Positions 34,681 through 43,285 of a stretch of 64,000 nt of DNA are shown here, one piece after another. Each line of letters starts with the position of its first letter. Positions within the stretch are counted from its first letter, which is position 1. Both the position numbers and the translations under genes were made by a program. The DNA comes from Prevotella sp. BV3P1 (lineage in GTDB: Bacteria > Bacteroidota > Bacteroidia > Bacteroidales > Bacteroidaceae), in NCBI RefSeq assembly GCF_000479005.1, contig NZ_AWXC01000053.1, forward strand, positions 62,001 to 126,000. Direction: 5' to 3'. Under the pieces are notes generated by a model that saw nothing but the letters and a program-made list of their open reading frames with translations, ran no database searches and was not told the origin of the DNA.

Positions 34681-34724
34681 AGTGATAACAAGATGAATTT
34701 TTAAATGTTCAAAAATAAGATTGC

Positions 34725-35480
34725 TTAGAACCTAAACAAGTCGCTCGTGGTGAGCAATCCTGTGTGTGTTGCGGTGTACTCGGCCGCCAACACTGCCCCC
34801 AAGGCAAAGCCCGTGCGATTGTGTGCATCGTGCGAAATGGTGATTTTATCGGCCTCGCAGTCGTAGGTCACGGTATGAATGCCTGGCACTTCTCCACGGC
34901 GTACGCTGTCTATGGGTAGCTGGTCAGCCGCCACGTCGTCTGTGCCGGACGTACTTCCGTCAGCTGCCTGCTGCACTCCTTTCACCCAACTGCGTTTTCT
35001 GCCCATTTCATCGATGATTTCTTCGGCCAGCGTGATGGCTGTTCCGGAGGGCGCATCCAGTTTATGAACATGATGGGTTTCCTCTATTTTTACCTCATAT
35101 TGCGGGAAATCGTTCATGATTTTGGCCAGATAACGGTTCACAGCCGAGAAGATGGCCACGCCCAAGCTGAAGTTTGATGCCCAAAATAGCGTCTGTCCGC
35201 CTTCGCTGCACAGTCGCTTCACGTCGTCACCATGCTCTTTCATCCATCCCGTAGACCCGCTTACCACCTTCACGTTGTGTGCGAATGCGCGCAGATAGTT
35301 GCCGTAGGCGGCCGTTGGCGTAGTGAATTCGATGGCCACGTCGGCACTTGCAAACGCTTCACTGTCAAAATCTTCCTGATTTTGTACGTCGATGATACTC
35401 ACGATTTCGTGACCTCTGTCCTTGGCAATCTGTTCAATCATCTTTCCCATCTTGCCATATCCTATCAATGCTATTTTCAT
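34725..35480 (-). CDS. dapB: 4-Hydroxy-tetrahydrodipicolinate reductase
   Basis: Reduces the cyclic precursor in the lysine/diaminopimelate pathway with NAD(P)H. The Rossmann start is MKIALIGYGKMGKMIEQIA. The catalytic segment ETHHVHKLDAPSGTA has the His pair and Lys. GEVPGIHTVTYD and ISHDAHNRTGFALGAV complete the family. At 251 residues the length is typical. First gene of the dapB-lepB-S26-wbqC operon, behind a perfect promoter. Confidence 0.96.
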   Translation of the reverse strand: MKIALIGYGKMGKMIEQIAKDRGHEIVSIIDVQNQEDFDSEAFASADVAIEFTTPTAAYGNYLRAFAHNVKVVSGSTGWMKEHGDDVKRLCSEGGQTLFWASNFSLGVAIFSAVNRYLAKIMNDFPQYEVKIEETHHVHKLDAPSGTAITLAEEIIDEMGRKRSWVKGVQQAADGSTSGTDDVAADQLPIDSVRRGEVPGIHTVTYDCEADKITISHDAHNRTGFALGAVLAAEYTATHTGLLTTSDLFRF

Positions 35481-35502
35481 TTCGCTTGTTCTTAAATGAT
35501 GA

Positions 35503-35533
35503 CAAAGATACTTTAAATCGGCTGAAAATCAAA
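35503..35533 (-). promoter_or_regulatory. Promoter of the dapB-lepB operon
   Basis: On the minus strand TTTG (35530-35533), a 19-base spacer and TATCTTTG (35503-35510). The box ends 22 bases before the dapB ATG. Confidence 0.85.
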
Positions 35534-35688
35534 ATATTGTACTTTGTTTTTTGCTTTTATTGACGCTTGCGTTCCCTGTTTTTCTTGCCTTTGTGTGCGA
35601 AGAGTATCAGACCTAATTTGCCCCATGGTCAGCGGTTGAAACTGCTCAGTCACGCCCATACGGATGATGTGCAGGTGATATTTTTCTT

Positions 35689-35772
35689 GACAACAACCCC
35701 TTCAAGATTCGCTTATTTGCAACCAGCCATGTCCTTGGTCTCAAATACGGCAAATATGCGGCGCTTTCGCAA
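35689..35772 (+). repeat. Dispersed palindromic intergenic repeat, family A copy 3
   Basis: Begins TGACAACAACCCCTT and contains TTCGCTTATTTGCAACCA and CTCAAATACGGCAAATATGC, aligned along its length with the copies at 5971 and 27425. It lies in the gap 35534-36169 between the divergent dapB and fur genes. The rest of that gap is AT-rich with no gene I can support. Confidence 0.65.
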
Positions 35773-36169
35773 CGTGTTGACATTCAACTTTTTCCATGAA
35801 TTGTGCGCACTTTTCCTGTCAATTGTTATGCTCTTTGAGGTCAATAGCATTGCTTTTGGCTGCCAATAGCCACGCTTTTGCGTTTCAATCTCATGTAGAT
35901 AGCACGGTAAAGTGATACATTTTTCGTTGAATTGGGTGGAGATGGGATGGCAAAAGCTATGTTATTGGCGACGAAAGTGATATTTCATTAACCTTTTTCA
36001 CATTGCAAATGGATTTCTGATGATGCGTTTTTTCCTATTTTATCATTTTTAATTGCTCGTTTTATTGTCATTTTTTCTAACAAAACGGTTGAAAAACAGG
36101 CAGGAAAACGAACCGATAACTCCAGAATCATTCAATGATTTTTCGGCAAGATAAAGTAGCCACCAAAAT

Positions 36170-36200
36170 TTTGAAAATACGAGAATTGTGTGTATTTTTG
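36170..36200 (+). promoter_or_regulatory. Promoter of the Fur-family gene
   Basis: TTTG at 36170-36173, a 19-base spacer and TATTTTTG at 36193-36200. The first usable ATG is at 36202, so the mRNA should be leaderless or nearly so. Confidence 0.8.
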
Positions 36201-36201
36201 C

Positions 36202-36636
36202 ATGAAAATGGTACATGAAGATTATTACACCCAAAAGTTAACCCATCGGGAAATCAAGCCAACAGCATCCCGACTGCTCATTCTTCGCGAGATGATGCGT
36301 GGCGATGAGGCCGTATCGTTGCCCGATTTGGAGCGTTATCTGCCCACTGTTGACAAGTCAACCATATCGCGAACCTTGTCTTTATTTCTCCTTCATCGCC
36401 TGATTCATGCCATTGATGATGGTTCAGGTGCGTTGAAGTACGCCGTTTGTGACGACGATTGCGACTGTTCGATTGACGAAGAGCATACGCATTTTTATTG
36501 CGAGCACTGCCATCGCACGTTCTGTCTCAAGCACATTGCCGTTCCCGTAGTCCCACTTCCGGAGGGATTCAGCCTGCATAGCATCAATTATGTGCTGAAA
36601 GGCTTGTGTCCGGAGTGTACCGAAAAACTGAAATAA
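36202..36636 (+). CDS. Fur-family transcriptional regulator
   Basis: A metal-dependent repressor of about 144 residues. The N-terminal winged helix has REIKPTASRLLILREMM and LPTVDKSTISRTLSLFLLHRLIHAI. The C-terminal dimer domain has metal ligands in EEHTHFYCEHCHRTFCLKH and a final CPEC, so two CxxC structural-zinc pairs are present. Whether it senses iron, zinc or peroxide cannot be said. ATG at 36202 or 36208 are both possible; the ATG at 36190 is upstream of the promoter box. The 250 bases after it (36637-36886) show no gene I trust. Confidence 0.9.
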   Translation: MKMVHEDYYTQKLTHREIKPTASRLLILREMMRGDEAVSLPDLERYLPTVDKSTISRTLSLFLLHRLIHAIDDGSGALKYAVCDDDCDCSIDEEHTHFYCEHCHRTFCLKHIAVPVVPLPEGFSLHSINYVLKGLCPECTEKLK

Positions 36637-36886
36637 CACGATGGCCAACGGACGAACCACGCACATGAGAGAATCCGCTTGGACGTTGACGACGGTTACT
36701 AAACAAAGACGCGTTAAGATAGGTGCGTTCCCGTTTGGTGGTGATAAACGCAAGGACAGACAGCCCCTGGCACAGGTGTTCGCACCCATGTGCATCAGGT
36801 GCTCTTGGTTCATGTGGATTGTGTCAGCCGTGTTTGTGGGTGATTGTTTTACAATGGATGATGGTATTGGTTAATTTAAACATCTT

Positions 36887-37852
36887 ATGAGTATCATTAG
36901 ATTTATCAAAAACTGGACGTTGCCCATATCGATGGTGATAGGAGTGACAGCCTATTCTGTGTTTGCTTTCATCCCTTCTTTGGATAAAGCCGCAAACTTG
37001 TTTGCTCCTCTTTTTGACACTATTCTGCCTTTGTTCATGTTCTTAATCCTGTTTGTGACCTTTTGTAAGGTCAATTTCAGACGTTTAATTCCGGTCAAGT
37101 GGCATTTTTGGGTGAGTGTTTTTCAGGTGTTGTTCGTCTTTGTCATCATTGCCATCATCCTGTCTTTTCGCCTCAAGGGCAACAGTCTTATTTTGATGGA
37201 GGCTCTTCTCACGTGCATTATCGGCCCATGTGCGGCCGCTGCAGCGGTGGTGACGCAGAAATTGGGTGGCAATCTCGAGGAGATGACCACCTATACCTTC
37301 TTATCTAACTTTATTACCGCTTTGCTCATTCCCATTTGTTTCCCGTTAATTGAGAAAACAAGTGACATTACTTTTATGGGTGCATTCTTGAAAATACTCA
37401 ATCAAGTGTGTCTTGTTTTGGTTGTTCCGATGGGCTTAGCTTATGTCGTTAAGCATTATTTTCATCGGTTTCATCGGTGGGTTGTGGGGATAAAAGACCT
37501 TTCTTATTATCTTTGGGGATGTTCCTTAATGATTGTGACGGGCACCACGATGAAGAATATCGTGCATGCAGAAACGTCCGTTCCTTTTCTCTTGCTCATC
37601 GCTTTGCTGGGCTTGCTGCTCTGTGTGATACAGTTTTCCGTCGGACGTTTCATCGGTCACTATTTCAATGCCACCGTCAATGCTGGTCAAGCACTGGGCC
37701 AAAAGAATACAGCCTTTGCCATCTGGATAGCCTACTCCTACCTCAATCCCATCTCATCCGTTGGCCCTGGTTGTTATATCCTTTGGCAGAACATCATCAA
37801 TAGCGTTGAAATCTGGATGTATCGGAAGCGGGGTTTGGAACGGTCGGCATAA
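36887..37852 (+). CDS. Bile acid:sodium symporter (BASS)-like membrane transporter
   Basis: A 321-residue protein with about nine to ten membrane helices and the BASS-fold signatures IGPCAAAAAVVTQKLGGNLEEMT in the first core repeat and NAGQALGQKNTAFAIWIAYSYLNPISSVGPGCYILWQNIINSVEIW near the end. The substrate may be an organic anion and is not predictable. It lies downstream of the Fur-family gene on the same strand, but the 250-base gap leaves a link uncertain. Confidence 0.82.
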   Translation: MSIIRFIKNWTLPISMVIGVTAYSVFAFIPSLDKAANLFAPLFDTILPLFMFLILFVTFCKVNFRRLIPVKWHFWVSVFQVLFVFVIIAIILSFRLKGNSLILMEALLTCIIGPCAAAAAVVTQKLGGNLEEMTTYTFLSNFITALLIPICFPLIEKTSDITFMGAFLKILNQVCLVLVVPMGLAYVVKHYFHRFHRWVVGIKDLSYYLWGCSLMIVTGTTMKNIVHAETSVPFLLLIALLGLLLCVIQFSVGRFIGHYFNATVNAGQALGQKNTAFAIWIAYSYLNPISSVGPGCYILWQNIINSVEIWMYRKRGLERSA

Positions 37853-37979
37853 CTGAAATCGTGTTGCCAACTTGCGTATTTACAGGAAGTTACATATGTT
37901 TTCGCACCTTCCTGGTTGCGTTGATATTAGAAAAGAATGTAAATTGGTCTGAAAGTAGGGCTAGATGAGGATCTTCCGC

Positions 37980-38555
37980 TTAGTGTATGGTCAACAAACC
38001 AAATGGACCTGACGTGGAAGCAACATAGCGAGTGAGGTAATTTTTCTCACCTCGAGAGCCCTTAATGATATTTCCACCCGTATTCATATTGTATTCACGG
38101 TGACAATTGTTACACGTTGCAATACCGCTGGATGAGAGGGTTAAAGGGTAATTCCTGCGTGGTATCGTGAGCCAGTCGAAGCAGTTGGGACATTGGTTGT
38201 CGTAAGCATAGAAGACGGGAGGATAGTCTAAGTTGCCAAAGCCAACGATTACGCCATTATTATAACCAAAGGTGAGAGCCGTTCTTTGGTCCCTCGAGTT
38301 GAAAATGGACATGCTTTGGCTGCCTCGGTTGTTTTTGAAAACAAAATAAGTTGCACCGCCTTTCATGGTTTGTTGTACCAAACAAAACACGCCAGGCGAC
38401 GTGGCGTTCATCGCACTGGCAAGCGTTGCATCGTTGTGTTCTTGATTGTTAATCGCCACGAAGCACCGAACAGAACTGTATTGGTTCTGATTTTCTCCGC
38501 ACGATGACAGCAATAGGGGCAGGAAAAGAAATAGGAATGTTCCTTTTCTATTCAT
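37980..38555 (-). CDS. Lipoprotein with Rieske-like CxxC pairs
   Basis: A 191-residue lipoprotein with lipobox LLSSC19. Two CxxC pairs, C122-P-N-C125 and C148-N-N-C151 followed by HREYNMNTGG, are spaced 22 residues apart around IPRRNYPLTLSSSGIATC. The arrangement recalls Rieske folds, in which two cluster-binding loops flank such a spacer and Y-x-x-x-x-G follows, but both pairs are CxxC where a Rieske site would be CxH and CxxH. Metal or zinc binding, or disulfides, are alternatives. I start at 38555, where the signal peptide begins. No functional partner is evident. Confidence 0.7.
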   Translation of the reverse strand: MNRKGTFLFLFLPLLLSSCGENQNQYSSVRCFVAINNQEHNDATLASAMNATSPGVFCLVQQTMKGGATYFVFKNNRGSQSMSIFNSRDQRTALTFGYNNGVIVGFGNLDYPPVFYAYDNQCPNCFDWLTIPRRNYPLTLSSSGIATCNNCHREYNMNTGGNIIKGSRGEKNYLTRYVASTSGPFGLLTIH

Positions 38556-38607
38556 CTTAAGGATGCGTTTCAGGCGTCTTATCCCAGTTCTTTGCCTGCT
38601 TTTATCC

Positions 38608-39021
38608 TTATTCATATTGTATCATTTGCAAGGCATCAGCCACCTTTTCGATACCTTCTTGCAACGGTTTTTTCACCATGGCCTTGATGAAAGGGTTCAC
38701 TTCGGCCTTTATCGTCAGCTTCATCTTGCTCGAATAGTCGGTCACAGGCAATACCTGAATCCATAAAGTGATGGGAACCGGACTCTTCTTCGTCTCGAAC
38801 TTGACGCACTTAGGTTCGTCTCTTTCGATGATGTTGAGTTGTATGTCGCCCATTGGAGAATGGATGGAGATGGAATCAGCGTTGAAGGTTAGGTCCTTAA
38901 TCTTGTCTTCCGGTATCTTGTCGCGTACCTTCTCGATGTTTGTAAGGTCGCTCAGCATGTTGTAAACAGACTGCTGTGAATAGGGAATCTCGCGTACGGA
39001 ACTTTCAAATTTGCTTGACAT
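38608..39021 (-). CDS. SRPBCC-fold (START-like) protein
   Basis: A 137-residue cytoplasmic protein with the helix-grip pattern: MSSKFESSVREIPYSQQSVYNMLSDLTNIEKVRDKIPED at the N-terminus, strands around LNIIERDEPKCVKFETKKSPVPITLWIQVLPV and a long C-terminal helix (PFIKAMVKKPLQEGIEKVADALQMI). Such proteins bind lipids or other hydrophobic ligands; no catalytic motif is seen. It follows pyrE by 37 bases on the same strand and is probably co-transcribed. Confidence 0.82.
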   Translation of the reverse strand: MSSKFESSVREIPYSQQSVYNMLSDLTNIEKVRDKIPEDKIKDLTFNADSISIHSPMGDIQLNIIERDEPKCVKFETKKSPVPITLWIQVLPVTDYSSKMKLTIKAEVNPFIKAMVKKPLQEGIEKVADALQMIQYE

Positions 39022-39058
39022 AATTTTATAGCATGTATGATTTTTACTAAATGGAGAT

Positions 39059-39697
39059 TTACTTTCTCCAGCCGGATGGGTTCTTTCGCCACTCGTTTAG
39101 CAACTCGATGTCGCTTTCTTGGATATAACCTGTAGCCAGTGCCTCAGCCACTACATGGTCATAGTCGGTCAGGGTAACCAACTTGACGTTGGCATCTGTG
39201 AACGCTTGTGCGGCGACAGGGAATCCGTAAGTGTAAGAGGCAACCATGCCAACAACGTCTCCTCCGGCTTTTCGAATGGCCTCTACCGCCTTCAAAGAGC
39301 TGCCTCCGGTAGAGATAAGGTCTTCGATGACCACCACCTTGGCGCCCTCTTTCATCTCACCTTCGATGAGGTTTTCCAGTCCATGATCCTTTGGTTTGCT
39401 TCTTACATATATCAAAGGCATGTTCAAGACATCAGCGATGAGGGCGGCTTGTGGGATGCCTGCCGTCGCCACACCTGCGATGACGTCAGCCTCGGGGAAG
39501 TGTTTTAAGATGGCATGCACCATCCCTACCTTCACGAAAGTGCGTATGTCGGGGTAAGAAAGCGTTTTCCTGTTGTCGCAATAAAAAGGCGATTTCCAGC
39601 CTGAAGCCCATGTGAAAGGATCGTTGGGCTGTAGCTTGATGGCTTTGATGCGTAATAGTTTGGATGCAAAATCTCTTTTTAATGTGTTATTTTCCAT
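39059..39697 (-). CDS. pyrE: Orotate phosphoribosyltransferase
   Basis: Joins orotate to PRPP to give orotidine 5'-phosphate in pyrimidine synthesis. The PRPP-binding signature KVVVIEDLISTGGSSLKAVEAIRKAG, the catalytic YVRSKPKDHGLENLIEG loop and WASGWKSPFYCDNRKTLSYP are intact. At 212 residues the length is normal. It is read from a perfect promoter at 39723-39753, with the SRPBCC gene behind it. Confidence 0.95.
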   Translation of the reverse strand: MENNTLKRDFASKLLRIKAIKLQPNDPFTWASGWKSPFYCDNRKTLSYPDIRTFVKVGMVHAILKHFPEADVIAGVATAGIPQAALIADVLNMPLIYVRSKPKDHGLENLIEGEMKEGAKVVVIEDLISTGGSSLKAVEAIRKAGGDVVGMVASYTYGFPVAAQAFTDANVKLVTLTDYDHVVAEALATGYIQESDIELLNEWRKNPSGWRK

Positions 39698-39722
39698 ATC
39701 GTAAGTTGTTGAGTATATATTG

Positions 39723-39753
39723 CAAAGATAGTTGAAATCTCCTATATTTCAAA
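39723..39753 (-). promoter_or_regulatory. Promoter of pyrE
   Basis: On the minus strand TTTG (39750-39753), a 19-base spacer and TATCTTTG (39723-39730). The box lies 25 bases before the pyrE ATG. Confidence 0.85.
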
Positions 39754-39789
39754 GGGATGAGCGGCTTTTTTGGCGCCATTCGTGCTGTT

Positions 39790-40485
39790 CTATCCTTTTG
39801 CCCAACCCAAAGAGAGTACGCTGACGTGTACCATTCCGTCCCGCTGCAGAGCCTTTCCGCAGGCGCAGATGGTGGCCCCGGTGGTCACGATGTCATCGAT
39901 GAGCAGCACATGTTTGCCCACCAATCCTGCGTTTTCGACCAGTTGAAAGGCATCTTCCACGTTCTCCGTGCGAGCCAACCGATTCTTGTGCGTCTGGCTG
40001 TCCTTGAACTTCATGCGTTTCAGTGCATGCCTCATGATGGGCAACCCGCACACCTGGCTCACCCCTTTTGCGATTTCAAGACTTTGGTTGTATCCCCTTT
40101 GACGCTCGCGGCCTTTCGTCAGCGGGACGGGTACGATGCAATCGATGCCCTGGAAAAATCCTTTAGTCTGAAACTCCTCGGCGGTTAGGCATCCTAATTG
40201 TTCGCCAATCTCTGGATGACCGCCATATTTCAGGGCGTAAATCATGCGACTTGCCTCCGACCGAGCTTGATAGAAGAACAGTGCTGCCGCACGTTCAATG
40301 GGGATGCGGGCCCAGAACAGTTGCGCCATCTCGTTGTCGTAGGCGTCGTCTTCGCAATGGGTGCGGGGCAAATGGAGGTTGCACGAGGCGCACAACGCCT
40401 GTTCGCCTTCGGTCAATCTCCGCCTGCATACCACGCAGGTGCGGGGAGATACCAGGTCAAGGATTCTGCTGATAAAACTAATCAT
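39790..40485 (-). CDS. ComF-family phosphoribosyltransferase-like protein
   Basis: A 231-residue protein of the ComF family, linked in other bacteria to DNA uptake. The N-terminal zinc ribbon has CVVCRRRLTEGEQALCASC (two CxxC pairs). The C-terminal PRT domain has VPVPLTKGRERQRGYNQSLEIAKG, RTENVEDAFQL and the PRPP loop VLLIDDIVTTGATICACG. The start at 40485 (MISFISRILDL) overlaps the recX stop by 8 bases. Third gene of the prmC-recX-comF operon. Confidence 0.92.
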   Translation of the reverse strand: MISFISRILDLVSPRTCVVCRRRLTEGEQALCASCNLHLPRTHCEDDAYDNEMAQLFWARIPIERAAALFFYQARSEASRMIYALKYGGHPEIGEQLGCLTAEEFQTKGFFQGIDCIVPVPLTKGRERQRGYNQSLEIAKGVSQVCGLPIMRHALKRMKFKDSQTHKNRLARTENVEDAFQLVENAGLVGKHVLLIDDIVTTGATICACGKALQRDGMVHVSVLSLGWAKG

Positions 40486-40981
40486 CCATCCAGTCGTCGG
40501 CTTGGTCGATACATTGTTTAATCTGTTCAATGTCAAATCCCCTGCCCATGGCATAGCGGATGAGCTTCATGCTGCGCTCATAGTCATTACGACCCGTAAC
40601 GGTTTTCCACTTACGATGGATGAGTGGCCGCAGGATGGCGATGTAGTCTTCGTCCGGAACCTCATCGAGAACCCTGTTTGACACATCCTTCGACACCCCT
40701 TTCTGATATAAGGCTTGCTCAATCTTGCGGCGTCCCCACTGGTTGTAAGTCATCTTGTCGTTGACAAACGCACGCGTGTAGCGTTCGTCATCAACGTATT
40801 TCCCGGCAATCAGTCGATCCATGATGCGCTCTTGAACCGTACTGTCCAAGCCCCAAAGGCTCATCTTCCGAACCATCTCTCCGCTGCAGTGTTCCGCTTT
40901 GGCACAAAGGGCAGACAGCTTGTTCCATGCCTCTTTTTCGGTCATTTCTTTCTTTTCGTTCATCATCCGTAATGTTTTCAT
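40478..40981 (-). CDS. recX: RecX-family regulatory protein
   Basis: About 167 residues, small and helical, with the repeated three-helix RecX units: ALCAKAEHCSGEMVRKMSLWGL, RLIAGKYVDDERYTRAFVNDKMTYNQWGRRKIEQALYQKGVS and a third degenerate unit near the C-terminus. RecX proteins modulate RecA filaments. The start at 40981 makes an ATGA overlap with the prmC stop, which favours it over an in-frame ATG at 40999. Confidence 0.88.
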   Translation of the reverse strand: MKTLRMMNEKKEMTEKEAWNKLSALCAKAEHCSGEMVRKMSLWGLDSTVQERIMDRLIAGKYVDDERYTRAFVNDKMTYNQWGRRKIEQALYQKGVSKDVSNRVLDEVPDEDYIAILRPLIHRKWKTVTGRNDYERSMKLIRYAMGRGFDIEQIKQCIDQADDWMDD

Positions 40982-41841
40982 GGGTTTTCGGTTTGACAAG
41001 AGCGGGTCGCTCTGGCCATTCTGTCCTTGCCAAAAGCGTCTTTTCGGATTTCTATATCGATGAAACCTACGTTTTTGAGCATTTTTTCCAGTTCGTTTCT
41101 ATATAGCGGATTGATTTCAACATACAGTTTCCCGCCAGGTTTGAGTGCTTCGATGGCATAGCTGGCGATGGCTTTGTAGAACAGCAGTGGGTCGCTTTGT
41201 GGAACAAACAGAGCCGTGGATGGCTCGTATTTCAGCACGTTTTGCGCCATTTCTGCTGCTTCCGAAGGACAGATGTAGGGTGGGTTTGATACAATAATGT
41301 CCCATTTCATCGAGCCTTTTGGTGCCGCTAAGGCATCCCGAAGCGCAAAACCAACAGGTGCCTTCCATGCCTTTGCGTTTTCGCTCGCTATGAGCAACGC
41401 ATCCTGAGAGATGTCCCACGCCGACACAGCCGCACCTGGAATGTCCAAATTGAGCGTCACTGCGAGGCATCCCGAGCCTGTCCCGATGTCCAAAATCGTG
41501 GTGGGTTCCCCGTCAGCCGATGTATGTTCGCTGACAATCCATGCGCAAAGCTCCTCCGTTTCTGGGCGTGGAATCAGCACCCCCGGTGCCACTTTGAACC
41601 TGCGACCGGCAAACTCAGCTTCACCTAATACATATTGTACGGGTTCTGCTTGCAGCAACCGCTGCATGATTTTCTCCAAAGAACGACCATCTTCTGCCGA
41701 TAAATCGTTAACTTTGCCACACAGAATATCGGTGAGTGTCAATCCATAACGCACCTCCAATACCGTCCTAACCACTGCCTTCGCTTCGGCTTCATCGTAT
41801 AGGGGGGTGAGTTGTTCCCAGAGTTCCCGATAATTTTTCAT
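40978..41841 (-). CDS. prmC: Release factor glutamine methyltransferase
   Basis: Methylates the GGQ glutamine of peptide-chain release factors using S-adenosylmethionine. A 287-residue protein with an N-terminal helical cap, the VLIPRPETEELCAWI motif, SAM motif I ILDIGTGSGCLAVTL, and catalytic NPPYICPSEAAEM. It heads a three-gene operon. A -7 promoter box ends only five bases before its ATG, so translation probably begins on a leaderless or nearly leaderless mRNA. Confidence 0.94.
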   Translation of the reverse strand: MKNYRELWEQLTPLYDEAEAKAVVRTVLEVRYGLTLTDILCGKVNDLSAEDGRSLEKIMQRLLQAEPVQYVLGEAEFAGRRFKVAPGVLIPRPETEELCAWIVSEHTSADGEPTTILDIGTGSGCLAVTLNLDIPGAAVSAWDISQDALLIASENAKAWKAPVGFALRDALAAPKGSMKWDIIVSNPPYICPSEAAEMAQNVLKYEPSTALFVPQSDPLLFYKAIASYAIEALKPGGKLYVEINPLYRNELEKMLKNVGFIDIEIRKDAFGKDRMARATRSCQTENP

Positions 41842-41846
41842 GGCAA

Positions 41847-41854
41847 CAAATATA
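41847..41854 (-). promoter_or_regulatory. -7 promoter box of prmC, adjacent to the ATG
   Basis: TATATTTG on the minus strand with only TTGCC between it and the prmC ATG at 41841. The whole space between the divergent prmC and ribD start codons is 29 bases. Confidence 0.65.
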
Positions 41855-41870
41855 CTAAAAAAATAAGAAC

Positions 41871-42815
41871 ATGAACCAAGAAGAGCTCGATAAAATGTAC
41901 ATGCGCCGCTGCCTTCAGCTGGCCAGGCAGGGTAGGGCTTTGGCTAAGCCCAATCCCATGGTGGGTGCGGTGATTGTTTATCAAGGCAGAATACTGGGTG
42001 AGGGCTATCATGTGCGGTGTGGACAGGCCCACGCTGAGGTCAACGCCTTCGCATCTGTCCATCCTGCTGACGAGCCTTTGCTGCCGCAAAGCACGCTCTA
42101 CGTTAGTTTGGAGCCTTGTTGTCACACTGGCAAGACCCCTCCCTGCGCCGATTTAATCATCCGGAAACGAGTGAAACGCGTAGTGTGTGGCTGTATTGAC
42201 CCATTTGCACAGGTGCACGGACGTGGTGTGCAGAAACTTCGTGATGCCGGCATTGACGTGACGGTTGGTGTGTTGGGCGACGAGTGCCGTGCGTTGAATC
42301 GGCAGTTTAACGTGTACAATACCCATGAACGCCCCTACATCCTACTGAAATGGGCCCAAACCGTCAATGGCTTTTTAGATGCCGATGGAGAGCCATTGGT
42401 ATTGTCCACGCCATTCACCCAGATGCTGGTGCATCGGTTGCGGGCGCAGTACGACGCCATACTTGTTGGTCGTGTGACGGACGAACGCGAGCATCCGCTC
42501 CTCACGGTGCGTGAGTGGTCGGGCCCCGATCCCTTGCGCTTGGTGCTGCACGGCGGCATCACGCTCCCTCGGTTGTTGGCAGATTTGCATCAACAGCATA
42601 TACAGTCGTTGATGGTAGAGGGTGGAGCCAAGACGTTGCAGAGCTTCATCGATGCAGGTTTGTGGGACGAAATACGCGTGGAGACCAGTGGTTTGTTGGT
42701 TTCGGAGGGTACGAAAGCACCCGTTTTACCAGCTGGACTGACTTTGCTGAAACGTGAGGTGTACGATGATAACGTGGTGGATACGTTCGGTCGAGGGGAA
42801 ACCTTGGACATCTGA
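41871..42815 (+). CDS. ribD: Bifunctional riboflavin biosynthesis protein RibD, reductase domain shortened
   Basis: A 314-residue enzyme with an N-terminal cytidine-deaminase-like domain (zinc ligands in GQAHAEVNAF and LEPCCHTGKTPPC, residues 1-145) and a C-terminal 5-amino-6-ribosylaminouracil reductase domain. The reductase keeps ILLKWAQTVNGFLDADGE, HPLLTVREW, IQSLMVEGGAKTLQSFIDAGLWDE and the GTKAP end. Between LRLVLHGGITLP and RLLADLHQQHI about 40 residues present in the Bacteroides form, as I remember it, are absent. The deaminase half should be functional; the reductase half is in doubt. Start codon 29 bases from the divergent prmC. Confidence 0.9.
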   Translation: MNQEELDKMYMRRCLQLARQGRALAKPNPMVGAVIVYQGRILGEGYHVRCGQAHAEVNAFASVHPADEPLLPQSTLYVSLEPCCHTGKTPPCADLIIRKRVKRVVCGCIDPFAQVHGRGVQKLRDAGIDVTVGVLGDECRALNRQFNVYNTHERPYILLKWAQTVNGFLDADGEPLVLSTPFTQMLVHRLRAQYDAILVGRVTDEREHPLLTVREWSGPDPLRLVLHGGITLPRLLADLHQQHIQSLMVEGGAKTLQSFIDAGLWDEIRVETSGLLVSEGTKAPVLPAGLTLLKREVYDDNVVDTFGRGETLDI

Positions 42816-42900
42816 CGATCATGGTTGTCAAGGTCTGTTCAAGGTGTTTAGGAACGACATGGCAACTCATTGAAAAATAAAGATTTATAGATACAAAAAC

Positions 42901-42994
42901 AAACCCATTGAGATTGGGTGCCAATATCAATGAGTTTGGATGCCAATTGCATTGACTTTGAAGCCCAAAGTCAATGCAATTACTTTTGTATTCC
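42901..42994 (+). repeat. Tandem 22-base-unit repeat with 16-bp hairpin, family B copy 2
   Basis: Three 22-base units (42901-42922, 42923-42944, 42945-42966) and a longer fourth (42967-42994) share CAATGAGTTTGGATGCC-like sequence. Units 3 and 4 form a perfect 16-bp inverted repeat (42945-42960 with 42966-42981, five-base loop) followed by ACTTTTG, which may end ribD transcription. The rest of the gap up to 43285 contains no supported gene. Confidence 0.75.
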
Positions 42995-43285
42995 AAAGTG
43001 CTTGTTCGGCCTATGCTCTATCGTTAATGCTAAGGTAGGCCTATTGAGGGTGTCTTGGTGGTTGATGAGCCACTTGTTGTGCGTAGAGATGGAGCGGAAA
43101 AAAGCACAGACGACAGCACAAAGCAGTATCATGATTTTGGAAATTTGTTGTCATCTGCCATGATAATCGTGATGCCGTCGCTTGCTTTTTGAGAATTGTC
43201 TTAATTTCTATTCGCATTTCAAAAAGTTTTTGTTCCTTTGCAAGTAAATCATAAAATAGTTTGTCAATTAATCTAACCAATCAAC

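Noticed and set aside
35567..35869. A 100-codon open frame in the dapB-fur gap
   Set aside because: It runs through the family A repeat and has no protein-like pattern.
36641..36874. A 77-codon open frame between the fur and transporter genes
   Set aside because: No domain, no promoter or plausible translation signal, and mixed composition; not supported as a gene.
42901..42994. Possible CRISPR array because of regular 22-base units
   Set aside because: The units are contiguous and degenerate with no unique spacers, and no cas genes are in the window.
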